Source of the DNA: DATBLE01 sp046734335
GTDB taxonomy: Bacteria > Actinomycetota > Thermoleophilia > Gaiellales > Gaiellaceae
Assembly (NCBI GenBank): GCA_046734335.1
Contig: JBKPRA010000056.1
Coordinates: forward strand, 1-64,000
Reading direction: 5' to 3'
Length of the DNA stretch: 64,000 bases
A program made the position numbers and the translations under genes. The notes beneath the pieces are model-generated. The model had not been told where the DNA came from. It saw only the letters and a list, made by a program, of their open reading frames with translations, and did no database searches. Positions 37,724 through 47,851 of this stretch are shown piece by piece. Each line of letters opens with the position of its first letter. The first letter of the stretch is position 1.

Positions 37724-38481
37724 GGGCGATCATCCTGGCTGCCGGGTACGCCACGCGCCTTCGGCCGCTGACCGACACGATTCCCAAGCAGCTCCTGCCC
37801 GTCGGCGGCCGGCCGATGATCGACTGGGTCTGCGACCGGATCGCCGAGATCACCGACCGGATCGAGCTGGTGACCAACGCGCGGTTCGCCGACGATTTCC
37901 GCGAGTGGGCAAGAGTACGCGGCAGCGTCACGGTCCACGACGACGGCACGGTGTCGAACGAGGATCGGCTGGGCGCGATCGGGGACATCGCGTTCGTCCT
38001 CGGGCGCGTCGGAACTGACGACGACCTGCTCGTGGTCGCGGGCGACAACCTGTTTGACTTCTCGCTCGGCGCCTTCGCCGAGTTCACAGCCGGAAAGGGC
38101 GTCGCCAGCGCAGTGGCCGTGTACGACTGCGGCGACCTGGAGCTGGCGACACAATACGGCGTCGTCGACGTGGACGGTGACGACCGCGTCCTCGACTTCC
38201 AGGAGAAACCAGCCGAGCCGCGCAGCACGCTCGTCGCAACGGCGGCCTACCTCTACCACCGGGAGCACCTGCCGCTCGTCTCGCGCTACCTGGCCGAGGG
38301 CAATCCTCCGGATCAGCCGGGCCGCCTGGTCGCGTGGCTCTACGAACGCGAGCCCGTCTACGCGTTCCGGTTCCCTGGGCTGTGGTTCGACATCGGAAAC
38401 CCGGAACAGCTGCTCGAGGCGGACAACCACTGGCGCGGGCGCGCCGGGCTGCCGACTCGCGCGACCTACTCCGTCAGCTAG
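37720..38481 (+). CDS. NTP-transferase (glucose-1-phosphate thymidylyl/uridylyltransferase-like)
   Basis: A 253-residue GT-A enzyme: MRAIILAAGYATRLRPLTDTIPKQLLPVGGRPMIDWVCDRI at the start, VVAGDNLFDFSLGAF with the metal-binding Asp, YGVVDVDGDDRVLDFQEKPAEPRS, and LWFDIGNPEQLLEADNHW at the end. It makes an NDP-sugar from NTP and sugar-1-phosphate; the exact sugar is open. It overlaps mtnA by 4 nt. Its last 8 bases overlap the minus-strand small gene. Confidence 0.88.
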   Translation: MRAIILAAGYATRLRPLTDTIPKQLLPVGGRPMIDWVCDRIAEITDRIELVTNARFADDFREWARVRGSVTVHDDGTVSNEDRLGAIGDIAFVLGRVGTDDDLLVVAGDNLFDFSLGAFAEFTAGKGVASAVAVYDCGDLELATQYGVVDVDGDDRVLDFQEKPAEPRSTLVATAAYLYHREHLPLVSRYLAEGNPPDQPGRLVAWLYEREPVYAFRFPGLWFDIGNPEQLLEADNHWRGRAGLPTRATYSVS

Positions 38482-38635
38482 GTGGCGCGGGCGGCTTCTG
38501 GGCCGGAGGCGGGCCGGGCGGAGGGGGCTTGCGGACGACCCAACGTCCCCACCAGCTCATCCCGGGATGGTTCGGATCGTTTGCCCCCCAGCGAAAGGGC
38601 CTCTTCTTGGGCGGCTGCGGCGGTGGCGTGGCCAA
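38474..38635 (-). CDS. Leaderless 53-residue Pro- and Trp-rich small protein
   Basis: From TTG 38635 the protein is a Pro-rich start (MATPPPQPPKKRPFRWG), a motif NDPNHPGMSWWGRWVVRK, and a Pro-rich end. The start lies 7 nt after a TAACGT box (38643-38648), and a TTGCCA -35 box (38666-38671) sits exactly 17 bp further upstream: the best-formed promoter in the window. With no ribosome site the mRNA would be leaderless. No membrane segment, function unknown. Confidence 0.6.
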   Translation of the reverse strand: MATPPPQPPKKRPFRWGANDPNHPGMSWWGRWVVRKPPPPGPPPAQKPPAPPS

Positions 38636-38642
38636 GACCTCG

Positions 38643-38671
38643 ACGTTACACCCCCGGTGCACTTCTGGCAA
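38643..38671 (-). promoter_or_regulatory. Promoter of the 53-residue gene
   Basis: On the minus strand: TTGCCA, 17-bp spacer, TAACGT, 7 nt, TTG start codon. Confidence 0.65.
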
Positions 38672-38693
38672 AGACGCGTGACGGCTTGCCGCC

Positions 38694-38699
38694 TAGCCT
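38694..38699 (+). promoter_or_regulatory. -10 box (TAGCCT), leaderless type, of the comF gene
   Basis: TAGCCT ends 8 nt before GTG 38708. It is divergent from the promoter at 38643-38671. Confidence 0.5.
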
Positions 38700-38707
38700 G
38701 ACCGCGT

Positions 38708-39370
38708 GTGCTGCTCGATCTGCTGTTTCCCAGGCGGTGCGTCGTCTGCTCCTTCCCCGGCGCCACGCTCTGTCCGGCGTGTACGAGCGCACTGCCGCGG
38801 CTTGTCGCGCCGCTCTGTGCGCGCTGCGGTGCGTCCACCGCCTGGCCGGTGGCGCGATGCCGCGAATGCGCGGGCCGGAGAGTCGCGTTCGCCTCCGCGC
38901 GGGCGGCCGTCGAGTACGAGATCAGCGTCCGCAGGATCGTCTCCGCCTGGAAGGAGCGCGGCCTGCGCGACGTAGGATCGCTCGCCGCCGAGCTGATCGT
39001 CGAGACTGTTCCGCGTCCGGCCGGACGCGTGGTCACATTCGTCCCGCCCGACGGCGACCGCAGCCTCAGGCGAGGCCATCATCCGCCTGAGCGACTCGCC
39101 CGCGAGCTCGGGTGCCGCTGGGAGCTCCCGTTCGGATCGATGCTGGAGCGGGCGAGGCCGCTCCAGCCGCAACGTGGTCTCGGACGCGACCAGCGCCGAC
39201 GTAACGTCCGCGGAGCCTTCCGCGCCGCGACCCCGGTTTCCGGACGGGTGGTCCTCGTAGACGACGTCTACACGACCGGCGCGACCGTGTCCGCGGCTGC
39301 GAGCGCGCTCCGCCGGGCGGGAGCGAGCTCGGTCGATGTTGTCACCTTCGCCCGGACGGTGAGACGCTGA
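38708..39370 (+). CDS. ComF family phosphoribosyltransferase-like protein
   Basis: A 220-residue protein. N-terminal zinc ribbon with four CxxC-like pairs (CVVC, CPAC, CARC, CREC), then a phosphoribosyltransferase fold with VVLVDDVYTTGATVSAAASALRRAGASSVDVVTFARTV. ComF is needed for DNA uptake in transformable bacteria and probably binds a PRPP-type ligand; many actinobacteria have it next to hpf, as here. Role in natural competence is not shown by this window. Confidence 0.9.
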   Translation: MLLDLLFPRRCVVCSFPGATLCPACTSALPRLVAPLCARCGASTAWPVARCRECAGRRVAFASARAAVEYEISVRRIVSAWKERGLRDVGSLAAELIVETVPRPAGRVVTFVPPDGDRSLRRGHHPPERLARELGCRWELPFGSMLERARPLQPQRGLGRDQRRRNVRGAFRAATPVSGRVVLVDDVYTTGATVSAAASALRRAGASSVDVVTFARTVRR

Positions 39371-39416
39371 GATCGTCTAGGGTGCGTGGTGGCCACCCTG
39401 TGAAAGGGGAATCGCG

Positions 39417-39959
39417 ATGCGCCTGCAGGTCAAAGGCAAGAACGTCGAGATCAGCGACGCGATTCGGTCCTATGCGGAGGAGAAGCTCGGGAAGCTCGAG
39501 CGCCAGCTCGCAGACCCGACGCAGGTCGAGCTCGAGCTCGCGGTCGAGCGCAACCCGTCGATCGCCGACAAGGTCGTCGCCGAGGCGACGATCTGGACGA
39601 AGGGCCCGACGTTGCGGGCGAAGGAGCGTTCGAGCGACATGCGGGCGTCGATCGACCTGCTCACCGACAAGCTCGAACGCCAGGTCACCCGCTACCGCGA
39701 GAAGCGTCGCCGCCGTCATCGCGAGCACGATGGGCACGGGGTCGACGCACATGGACCGACGGCAACCGATGAGGAGGGTGGGCCCGTGATCGTCAAGACG
39801 AAGCAGTTCACCATGCATCCGATGAGCGCAGAGGAGGCGGTCTTGCAGCTCGAGCTGGTCGGCCACGACTTCTTCGTCTTCCGACACGAGGACACCGGGG
39901 AGATCAACGTCGTCTACCGGCGGCGCGACGGCGGCTACGGCCTGATCGAGCCCAACTAG
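39417..39959 (+). CDS. hpf: Ribosome hibernation-promoting factor, long form
   Basis: A 180-residue protein: N-terminal S30AE domain (MRLQVKGKNVEISDAIRSYAEEKLGKLERQLADPTQVELELAVERN..., about 1-100), a basic linker (REKRRRRHREHDGHG), and the C-terminal dimerisation domain (VIVKTKQFTMHPMSAEEAVLQLELVGHDFFVFRHEDTGEINVVYRRRDGGYGLIEP). The long form alone makes 100S ribosome dimers in stationary phase. GAAAGGGGA precedes ATG 39417. Confidence 0.95.
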   Translation: MRLQVKGKNVEISDAIRSYAEEKLGKLERQLADPTQVELELAVERNPSIADKVVAEATIWTKGPTLRAKERSSDMRASIDLLTDKLERQVTRYREKRRRRHREHDGHGVDAHGPTATDEEGGPVIVKTKQFTMHPMSAEEAVLQLELVGHDFFVFRHEDTGEINVVYRRRDGGYGLIEPN

Positions 39960-39961
39960 CA

Positions 39962-40516
39962 GTGGGGCTCTTCCGGCGGCGCGAGCCGCTCCACGAGCAA
40001 CTTGCCCGCCAGGGTGGTCTCGCCGCCGATCCGATCGAGAAGCCGGGGCCGCCCGGTTGGATGGAAACCGGCATCCACGGCGTGCCGCGCGCCCGCGAAT
40101 GGGACACGGTCGTCACGGTCGAGGCCGAGGGCGTAGAAGGCGAGTCCGCCCGGTTCGTCGCGCTCCATGGCGACGTCCTGGTCGTGGAGGAGGGGGAGGA
40201 CGTCGAGCCGCTCGCACATGCGGTCGACCAGGTGGCCACGATCCCGTACCGGGCCGAGGCGGCCCGGCGTGGCGAGTCACAGTGGGCGGTGGGGATCCGC
40301 GAGCTCGACGTCGTCGAGCTGCCGGACGATCCCGGCGGCGAGGAGATCACGCTGACGGTCAGCGACGGCCGGCGCGAGCTGCTCGTCGACGGCGCGCATG
40401 CGTTTGCCTCGGTTCCGGCGCTCGAACGCTTCGGGGAGTCGAGGGGACCGTCGTTCGTCGTCCGGGCGAAGAGGCTCGACGGCGCCGCGTGGGAAGTCGA
40501 GGCGCTGCCGCTCTAG
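39962..40516 (+). CDS. Conserved hypothetical protein between hpf and secA
   Basis: A 184-residue soluble protein from GTG 39962, 2 nt after the hpf stop. It starts MGLFRRREPLHEQLARQGGL, has a Gly/Pro turn (PPGWMETGIHGVPRAREWDTVVTVEAEGVEG), and two beta-rich halves (SARFVALHGDVLVVEEGEDVEPLAHAV; EEITLTVSDGRRELLVDGAHAFASVPALERFGE). No family recognised. Coupling to hpf suggests a ribosome or stress link, which is only inference. Confidence 0.7.
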   Translation: MGLFRRREPLHEQLARQGGLAADPIEKPGPPGWMETGIHGVPRAREWDTVVTVEAEGVEGESARFVALHGDVLVVEEGEDVEPLAHAVDQVATIPYRAEAARRGESQWAVGIRELDVVELPDDPGGEEITLTVSDGRRELLVDGAHAFASVPALERFGESRGPSFVVRAKRLDGAAWEVEALPL

Positions 40517-41469
40517 CGGGCGAGCGCGGCCTGAACGTTGACCATTGCCACCGACGAGACACGCCGCCCGACCGCGTAGCTGAGCCCGTTGTGCTCCAGA
40601 ACCGCGTACGCGGCGCGGCGCAGGAGGCGGTCCCTGCCGGTGGAGACCCGACGGCCCCGAATCTGGGCCCCGAGCTTGTACAGGAGGATGCCCTCGGCGT
40701 AGTCGAGCATCCGTGCGCCGGGGGGCAGTCGGAGGGTCCGCACCACGGCGGACCCCCTGCGGATGTCGACTCGGCCGTCTGACAACTGGACGACGAGCCC
40801 CGCGCCGGCCAGGGCGAACTCCTGCACCGAGCCAGGCGCGAACGTGAACGTCTGCCGCACGTTACCCGCCGGCGACAGCACGAAGCAGCGGCCGCCCGCC
40901 ACGAAGGCGGCGACCATTGCGCCGTACGCGGTCGTGTTCGTGACCCGGCCCGGCGCCTGCCATGTGTAGACCCGAGCGCCATTCGCCTTCAGCACCTTCA
41001 CGGTCGGGCCAATCGAGTACGGCATCATCTGCTCCGAGGCGACGCCGAGGACGATCGGCGGCGGCGCGTCGACATCCACCTCCCGGAACTCCAGCTGCCG
41101 TTCGGTCGGCCGGGTCGTCGTCGCCGTCTGCAGCACCCAGTCTCGCAGGTTGCCCCCAGCGTATTCGAGCCAGAGCGCACGGTTGCGCGCGACTGCGATG
41201 TCGGTTACCCCGCTCCCGGTCGACGGCCCCTCGTTGCAGATTGCGTCTGTGTGACGGCCGAGTCGGTGGACAGCGCGCGTGATCAGGCTCCAGAGCTCAA
41301 CGTGCGGACCGCAGTGTCCGGGATACGGGCCGGAGAGGAAAGCTACCGAGAAGCCGCTGCGTGCGAGCGCCCGCACCAGTCCGGGGCTCGTGACCGTGCG
41401 GTCGGCTCCCGCGCCCGAGGCGACCGAGGCGGTCGCGACCACAATCACAGCGGCCAGGAACACCCTCAC
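40513..41469 (-). CDS. Secreted protein of unknown function, probably propeller-like
   Basis: A 318-residue protein from GTG 41469: signal peptide VRVFLAAVIVVATASVASGAGA, then repeats such as GVTDIAVARNRALWLEYAGGNLRDWVLQTAT and NTTAYGAMVAAFVAGGRCFVLSPAGNVRQTF that look like beta-propeller blades. Two cysteine-bearing segments (PGHCGPH, DAICNEG). It overlaps the preceding gene's end by 4 nt and is divergent from secA, whose -10 lies 28 nt beyond its start. Confidence 0.68.
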   Translation of the reverse strand: MRVFLAAVIVVATASVASGAGADRTVTSPGLVRALARSGFSVAFLSGPYPGHCGPHVELWSLITRAVHRLGRHTDAICNEGPSTGSGVTDIAVARNRALWLEYAGGNLRDWVLQTATTTRPTERQLEFREVDVDAPPPIVLGVASEQMMPYSIGPTVKVLKANGARVYTWQAPGRVTNTTAYGAMVAAFVAGGRCFVLSPAGNVRQTFTFAPGSVQEFALAGAGLVVQLSDGRVDIRRGSAVVRTLRLPPGARMLDYAEGILLYKLGAQIRGRRVSTGRDRLLRRAAYAVLEHNGLSYAVGRRVSSVAMVNVQAALAR

Positions 41470-41496
41470 CGAGCGAATGGTGCCCTCCGGGACGGC

Positions 41497-41502
41497 TACC
41501 CT
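41497..41502 (+). promoter_or_regulatory. -10 box (TACCCT), leaderless type, of secA
   Basis: TACCCT ends 6 nt before GTG 41509; no ribosome site between. Confidence 0.55.
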
Positions 41503-41508
41503 GTACTC

Positions 41509-44156
<2,648 letters not shown>

Positions 44157-44172
<16 letters not shown>

Positions 44173-44726
44173 GGCCGCCGTCGCGGCCGCTCTCAGACGA
44201 CGCGATCCGGCTCGACCCCCTCGACGAGCGCTACGTGCCGGACTTCGAGCGGCTGCTCGACGACCCGGAGGTCGTTCGCAACACGCGGGTTCCCTCGTCC
44301 CCGCCGCCCGACTTCGCGTCGCTTTGGGTGGGCCGCTACATCGAAGGCTGGCAGGACGGGTCCCGGGCCGGATTCGCGATCCTCTCGCCCGCGGCCGTGT
44401 TTCTCGGCTTCGGCGGCGTCGTCGACCTGGATTTCGACGCACGCCAGGGCGAGATCGGCTACGTGGTCGCGCCGGAGGCGCGCGGCCGCGGCGTCGCGAG
44501 CCGCGCGCTTCGGCTGATCACCCGCTGGGCGCTGGACGAGCTCGGGCTCGAGCGCGTCGAGCTGCACATCGACCCGGAGAACACCGCCTCGATCCGCGTC
44601 GCCGAACGCTGCGCTTACGTCCGCGAAGGCGTCCTGCGCTCGCTGCACTTCAAGGAAGACATCCGCGGAGATACCGTGATCTATTCGCTGCTCCGCACCG
44701 ATCTGCGCCGGCCGGGGCGGCGCTGA
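44157..44726 (+). CDS. GNAT family N-acetyltransferase (RimJ/RimL-like)
   Basis: A 189-residue enzyme. Acetyl-CoA loop IGYVVAPEARGRGVASRALRLITRWALDELGLERVELHIDPENTASIRVAERCAYVREGVLRS is the RimJ/L (Acetyltransf_3) signature; the start DAIRLDPLDERYVPDFERLLDDPEVVRNTR is the usual N-arm. Acceptor unknown (ribosomal protein or small molecule). GTG 44157 overlaps secA by 16 nt; an ATG at 44124 is possible but gives a non-homologous start. Confidence 0.82.
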
Positions 44727-44740
44727 CGACGAACACCACA

Positions 44741-44759
44741 CCCCCACCCAGGGTGGGGG
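44741..44759 (+). terminator. Terminator after the GNAT gene
   Basis: CCCCCACC (44741-44748) pairs with GGTGGGGG (44752-44759) around CAG, 15 nt after the stop. No T-tract. Confidence 0.6.
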
Positions 44760-44865
44760 CCGACCCCTTTCCCCTGCCGGCGAGGCTATCGGTTCGAGGC
44801 GCGCGCGTCTGTGCCGGATTCGTGCCGATTTTGGCCTCCGCGCGGAAGACAGCGGGACGCTCGGC

Positions 44866-44871
44866 TAGCCT
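44866..44871 (+). promoter_or_regulatory. -10 box (TAGCCT), leaderless type, of prfB
   Basis: TAGCCT ends 6 nt before ATG 44878. Confidence 0.5.
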
Positions 44872-44877
44872 TACGCC

Positions 44878-45985
44878 ATGGCCGAGACACAGGAGCAGCC
44901 GCTCGACCAGCAGCTCGAGGAGATCGGGACCCAGCTCGACTGGGTCCGTGATTACCTTTGACCCCGATCGTCTGACCGCGCGCGCCGCCGAGCTCGAGGA
45001 CGCGATGGGCGCTCCCGGTTTCTGGGACGACCAGCAGCGCGCGGCGGAGATCAGCACCGAGCACTCGCGGGTGACGAAGCGGCTCGAGCGGTTTCGACGC
45101 CTGGACCAGGAGTACCGCGATGCGCGGGAGCTCGCCGAGATGGACGGCGAGATGGCTGACGAAATCGCGGCCAGCCTGCGGCCGCTCCGCGATGAGCTGG
45201 CACGGCTCGAGGAGGACGCGCTCTTCAACGGCGAGTACGACGGCGGCGACGCGGTCGTGACCATCCACGCCGGGGCGGGGGGGACCGACTCCCAGGACTG
45301 GGCGGAGATCCTCCTGCGCATGTACCTGCGCTGGGCGGAGGGACGCGGCTTCAAGACGGAGCTGCTCGAGGCGAGCCCCGGGGAGGAAGCCGGGCTCAAG
45401 TCGGCGACATTCACGGTGCGCGGAGAGAACGCCTACGGTGTCTTCAAGGCCGAGCGTGGCGTCCATCGGCTCGTCCGTCTGTCGCCGTTCGACTCGGCGC
45501 ATCGGCGCCACACGTCGTTCGCCCAGGTGATCGTCAGTCCGCTCCTCCCCGAGGACGGCGCTGCGGAGATCGACGAGGCCGATCTCCGCATCGACACGTA
45601 CCGCGCGTCCGGCGCCGGCGGCCAGCACGTCAACAAGACCGACTCGGCAGTCAGGATCACGCATCTCCCGACCGGGATCGTCGTCCAGTGCCAGAACGAG
45701 CGCTCCCAGACCTCGAACAAGCAGACTGCGCTGCGCATCCTGCGCTCGCGGCTCGCCGAGCTCGAGCAGGAGCAGCGCGAGGCGGAGCTCGCCAAGGAGC
45801 GCGGGGCAGTGCAGGAGGCGGACTTCGGAAGTCAAATTCGCAGCTATGTGCTGCACCCGTACCAGCTCGTCAAGGATCACCGCACCGAGGTCGAGGCCGG
45901 CAACGCCCAAGGCGTCCTCGACGGTGATCTCGACGAGTTCGTGCACGCCTACCTCCTCGCTCGAGCGGCGGGAAGGGCCGTCTAG
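44878..45985 (+). CDS. prfB: Peptide chain release factor 2, with programmed +1 frameshift
   Basis: The first 27 codons (44878-44958: METAETQEQ-type start MAETQEQPLDQQLEEIGTQL.. to ..WVRDYL) run into CTT TGA at 44956-44961. Skipping the T at 44959 continues in the +1 frame as DPDRLTARAAELEDAMGAPGFWDD to the stop at 45985, 368 residues in all. CTTTGAC is the classic prfB frameshift site that lets RF2, which reads UGA, control its own synthesis. Further down are GGQ in RASGAGGQHVNKTDSAVRI, and the UGA-recognition region near HRLVRLSPFDSAHRRHTSF. An internal ribosome-like site before the slip (TGGGTC) is weak. Confidence 0.95.
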
Positions 45986-46164
45986 CGGTGGACTCGGCTA
46001 GAATTGATCCTCCCCCGACCGGTGCGGCCCCGGGCCCGTCAGCGCGCTCGAACGGCGACGTGCCGCACACACTTCCGGTGCAGCAAGCAGACGAATTCCA
46101 CATCGAGACTCCGGTAGCCCTGGCCGAGCCAGAACCGCGTCCCGCGGCGGCGTCCGCGGCCGCG

Positions 46165-46848
46165 ATGATCGTGTTCGAGTCGGTGACGAAGGTCTACGAC
46201 CCGGACGTGGTCGCCCTCAGCGACGTCTCTTTCGTGATCGAGAAGGGCGACTTCGTCTTCGTCGTCGGCGCCTCGGGATCCGGCAAGTCGACGATCATCC
46301 GCCTGCTGCTCAAGGAGATCGAGCCGACGCGCGGTCGTATCCTTGTCGGCGGCCGCGACCTCGGGCGGCTCAAGCACTCGAGGGTGCCGCTCCTGCGCCG
46401 GAACCTCGGGTGCGTCTTCCAGGACTTCAAGCTGTTGCCCAATCGAACCGCCGCCGAGAACGTCGCCTACGCGCTGAAGGTGCAGGGCGACCGGCCCGAG
46501 TCGATTCGCAAGAAGGTGCCCGAAGTGCTCTCGCTCGTCGGCCTCGCCCACAAAGCCACCTCCCTGCCCGGCGAGCTCTCCGGCGGCGAACAGCAGCGTG
46601 TGTCGATCGCGCGCGCCGTCGTGAACCACCCGCCGCTCCTGATCTGCGACGAGCCGACCGGGAACCTCGATCCCGACACCTCGGTGGGGATCATGCAGCT
46701 GCTCTACCGGATCAACCGCGCCGGCACCACCGTCCTGATGGTCACCCACGACCGCGAGATGGTCGACAAGATGCGCAAGCGTGTGATCGCGCTCGACAGC
46801 GGCCGCCTCGCGCGCGACGAGCGACGCGGGGGGTACACGACCGAATGA
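46165..46848 (+). CDS. ftsE: Cell division ATP-binding protein FtsE
   Basis: The canonical 227-residue ATPase: MIVFESVTKVYDPDVVALSDVSFVIEKGDFVFVVGASGSGKSTIIRLLLKEIEP (Walker A), GCVFQDFKLLPNRTAAENVAYAL (Q-loop), LSGGEQQRVSIARAVV, LLICDEPTGNLDPDTS, VTHDREMVDKMRKR. With FtsX it controls peptidoglycan hydrolases at the septum. The frame is open from GTG 45988, 2 nt after prfB, and codon bias suggests coding from about 46012; a TAGAAT box at 45999-46004 would start transcription inside such an extension, so GTG 46060 or 46078 are also possible starts. Confidence 0.93.
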   Translation: MIVFESVTKVYDPDVVALSDVSFVIEKGDFVFVVGASGSGKSTIIRLLLKEIEPTRGRILVGGRDLGRLKHSRVPLLRRNLGCVFQDFKLLPNRTAAENVAYALKVQGDRPESIRKKVPEVLSLVGLAHKATSLPGELSGGEQQRVSIARAVVNHPPLLICDEPTGNLDPDTSVGIMQLLYRINRAGTTVLMVTHDREMVDKMRKRVIALDSGRLARDERRGGYTTE

Positions 46849-47714
46849 TGCGCCTGCGGATGATCGTGGGTGAGGCCTGGCGGTCGATCACGGCCAGCAT
46901 GTCGACGACGGTGGCGGCGACGATGACCGTGCTCGTCGCGATGCTCGTGCTCGGGACGACGATCGGGCTCGGTACCTGGGTGCTCTCGTATAGCGACCAC
47001 CTCAAGCAGCAGCTGCTGGTGAAGGTCTACTTCAAGAACGACCGCACTCCGAAGCAGATCAACGCGATCGGCAGGCGGTTCGACCCGAAGGTCAACCCCC
47101 TGGTGCAGAAACTGACCTTCGTCCCGAAGGAAGAGGCCCTGAGGATCATGCAGAAGCGCCTCCCGCAGCTGAACAAGGGGCTGGCCTACAACCCGTATCC
47201 GGACGCGTACGAGATCCGGCCGACCAAAGGCGAGTACATCAACGACATCCGAGCCCAGCTGCGGCCGATTCCGGCCGGTGTCGACCGGATCAACGACGGC
47301 GGCTCGACCTCACACCGCGTGCTCAAGGTCGGCGGGATCATCTCCGTCGTGTGCCTGATCGGTGTGCTCCTGCTCTTGATCGCCTCCACGCTGCTCATCG
47401 CCAACACGATCCGGCTCTCGATCTTCGCCCGACGCCGCGAGATCGAGGTGATGAAGCTCGTCGGCGCGACCAATTGGTTCGTTCGGGGGCCGTTCATGGT
47501 CGAGGGACTGATCTGCGGGTTGGCCGGCTCCATCGCCGCGGTCGTGCTGCTCGTCATCGGCAAGTCGGTCGTGCTGCCGTCCATCGGGCTCCACCACTCG
47601 AAGGACGCGCACGCGCTGGCCTTCGAGCTGAACGCCCTGATCCTGATCGGCATCGGGCTCGCCTTGGGGGTTTCCGGCACTGGGCTGACGCTCCGGCGCT
47701 TCCTCCAGGTCTAG
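46845..47714 (+). CDS. ftsX: Cell division permease-like protein FtsX
   Basis: A 289-residue membrane protein: helix 1 (TVAATMTVLVAMLVLGTTIGLGTWV), a large extracytoplasmic domain (about residues 50-165) with VYFKNDRTPKQINAIGRRFDPKVNPLVQKLTFVPKEEALRIMQKRLPQL, then three helices; the loop NTIRLSIFARRREIEVMKLVGATNWFVRGPFMVEGLICGLAGS is the family hallmark. ATG 46845 overlaps ftsE (ATGATG). Partner of FtsE. Confidence 0.95.
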   Translation: MMRLRMIVGEAWRSITASMSTTVAATMTVLVAMLVLGTTIGLGTWVLSYSDHLKQQLLVKVYFKNDRTPKQINAIGRRFDPKVNPLVQKLTFVPKEEALRIMQKRLPQLNKGLAYNPYPDAYEIRPTKGEYINDIRAQLRPIPAGVDRINDGGSTSHRVLKVGGIISVVCLIGVLLLLIASTLLIANTIRLSIFARRREIEVMKLVGATNWFVRGPFMVEGLICGLAGSIAAVVLLVIGKSVVLPSIGLHHSKDAHALAFELNALILIGIGLALGVSGTGLTLRRFLQV

Positions 47715-47765
47715 CGAACGAGCCGCCCCGCGGTCCGCGCTCGAATTCGCGGTTTCGGCATCAAG

Positions 47766-47783
47766 CGTCACAGACCCGTGACG
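47766..47783 (+). terminator. Hairpin after ftsX
   Basis: CGTCAC (47766-47771) pairs with GTGACG (47778-47783); 52 nt after the ftsX stop. Confidence 0.4.
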
Positions 47784-47839
47784 AGTTCCTCGTTACGCTC
47801 GCAGCGGGTGGTGGGATGGGGTGCCCCGATAGCGGGCGG

Positions 47840-47845
47840 TAGGGT
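47840..47845 (+). promoter_or_regulatory. -10 box (TAGGGT), leaderless type, of the RNB gene
   Basis: TAGGGT ends 6 nt before ATG 47852. Confidence 0.5.
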
Positions 47846-47851
47846 CGGCCG

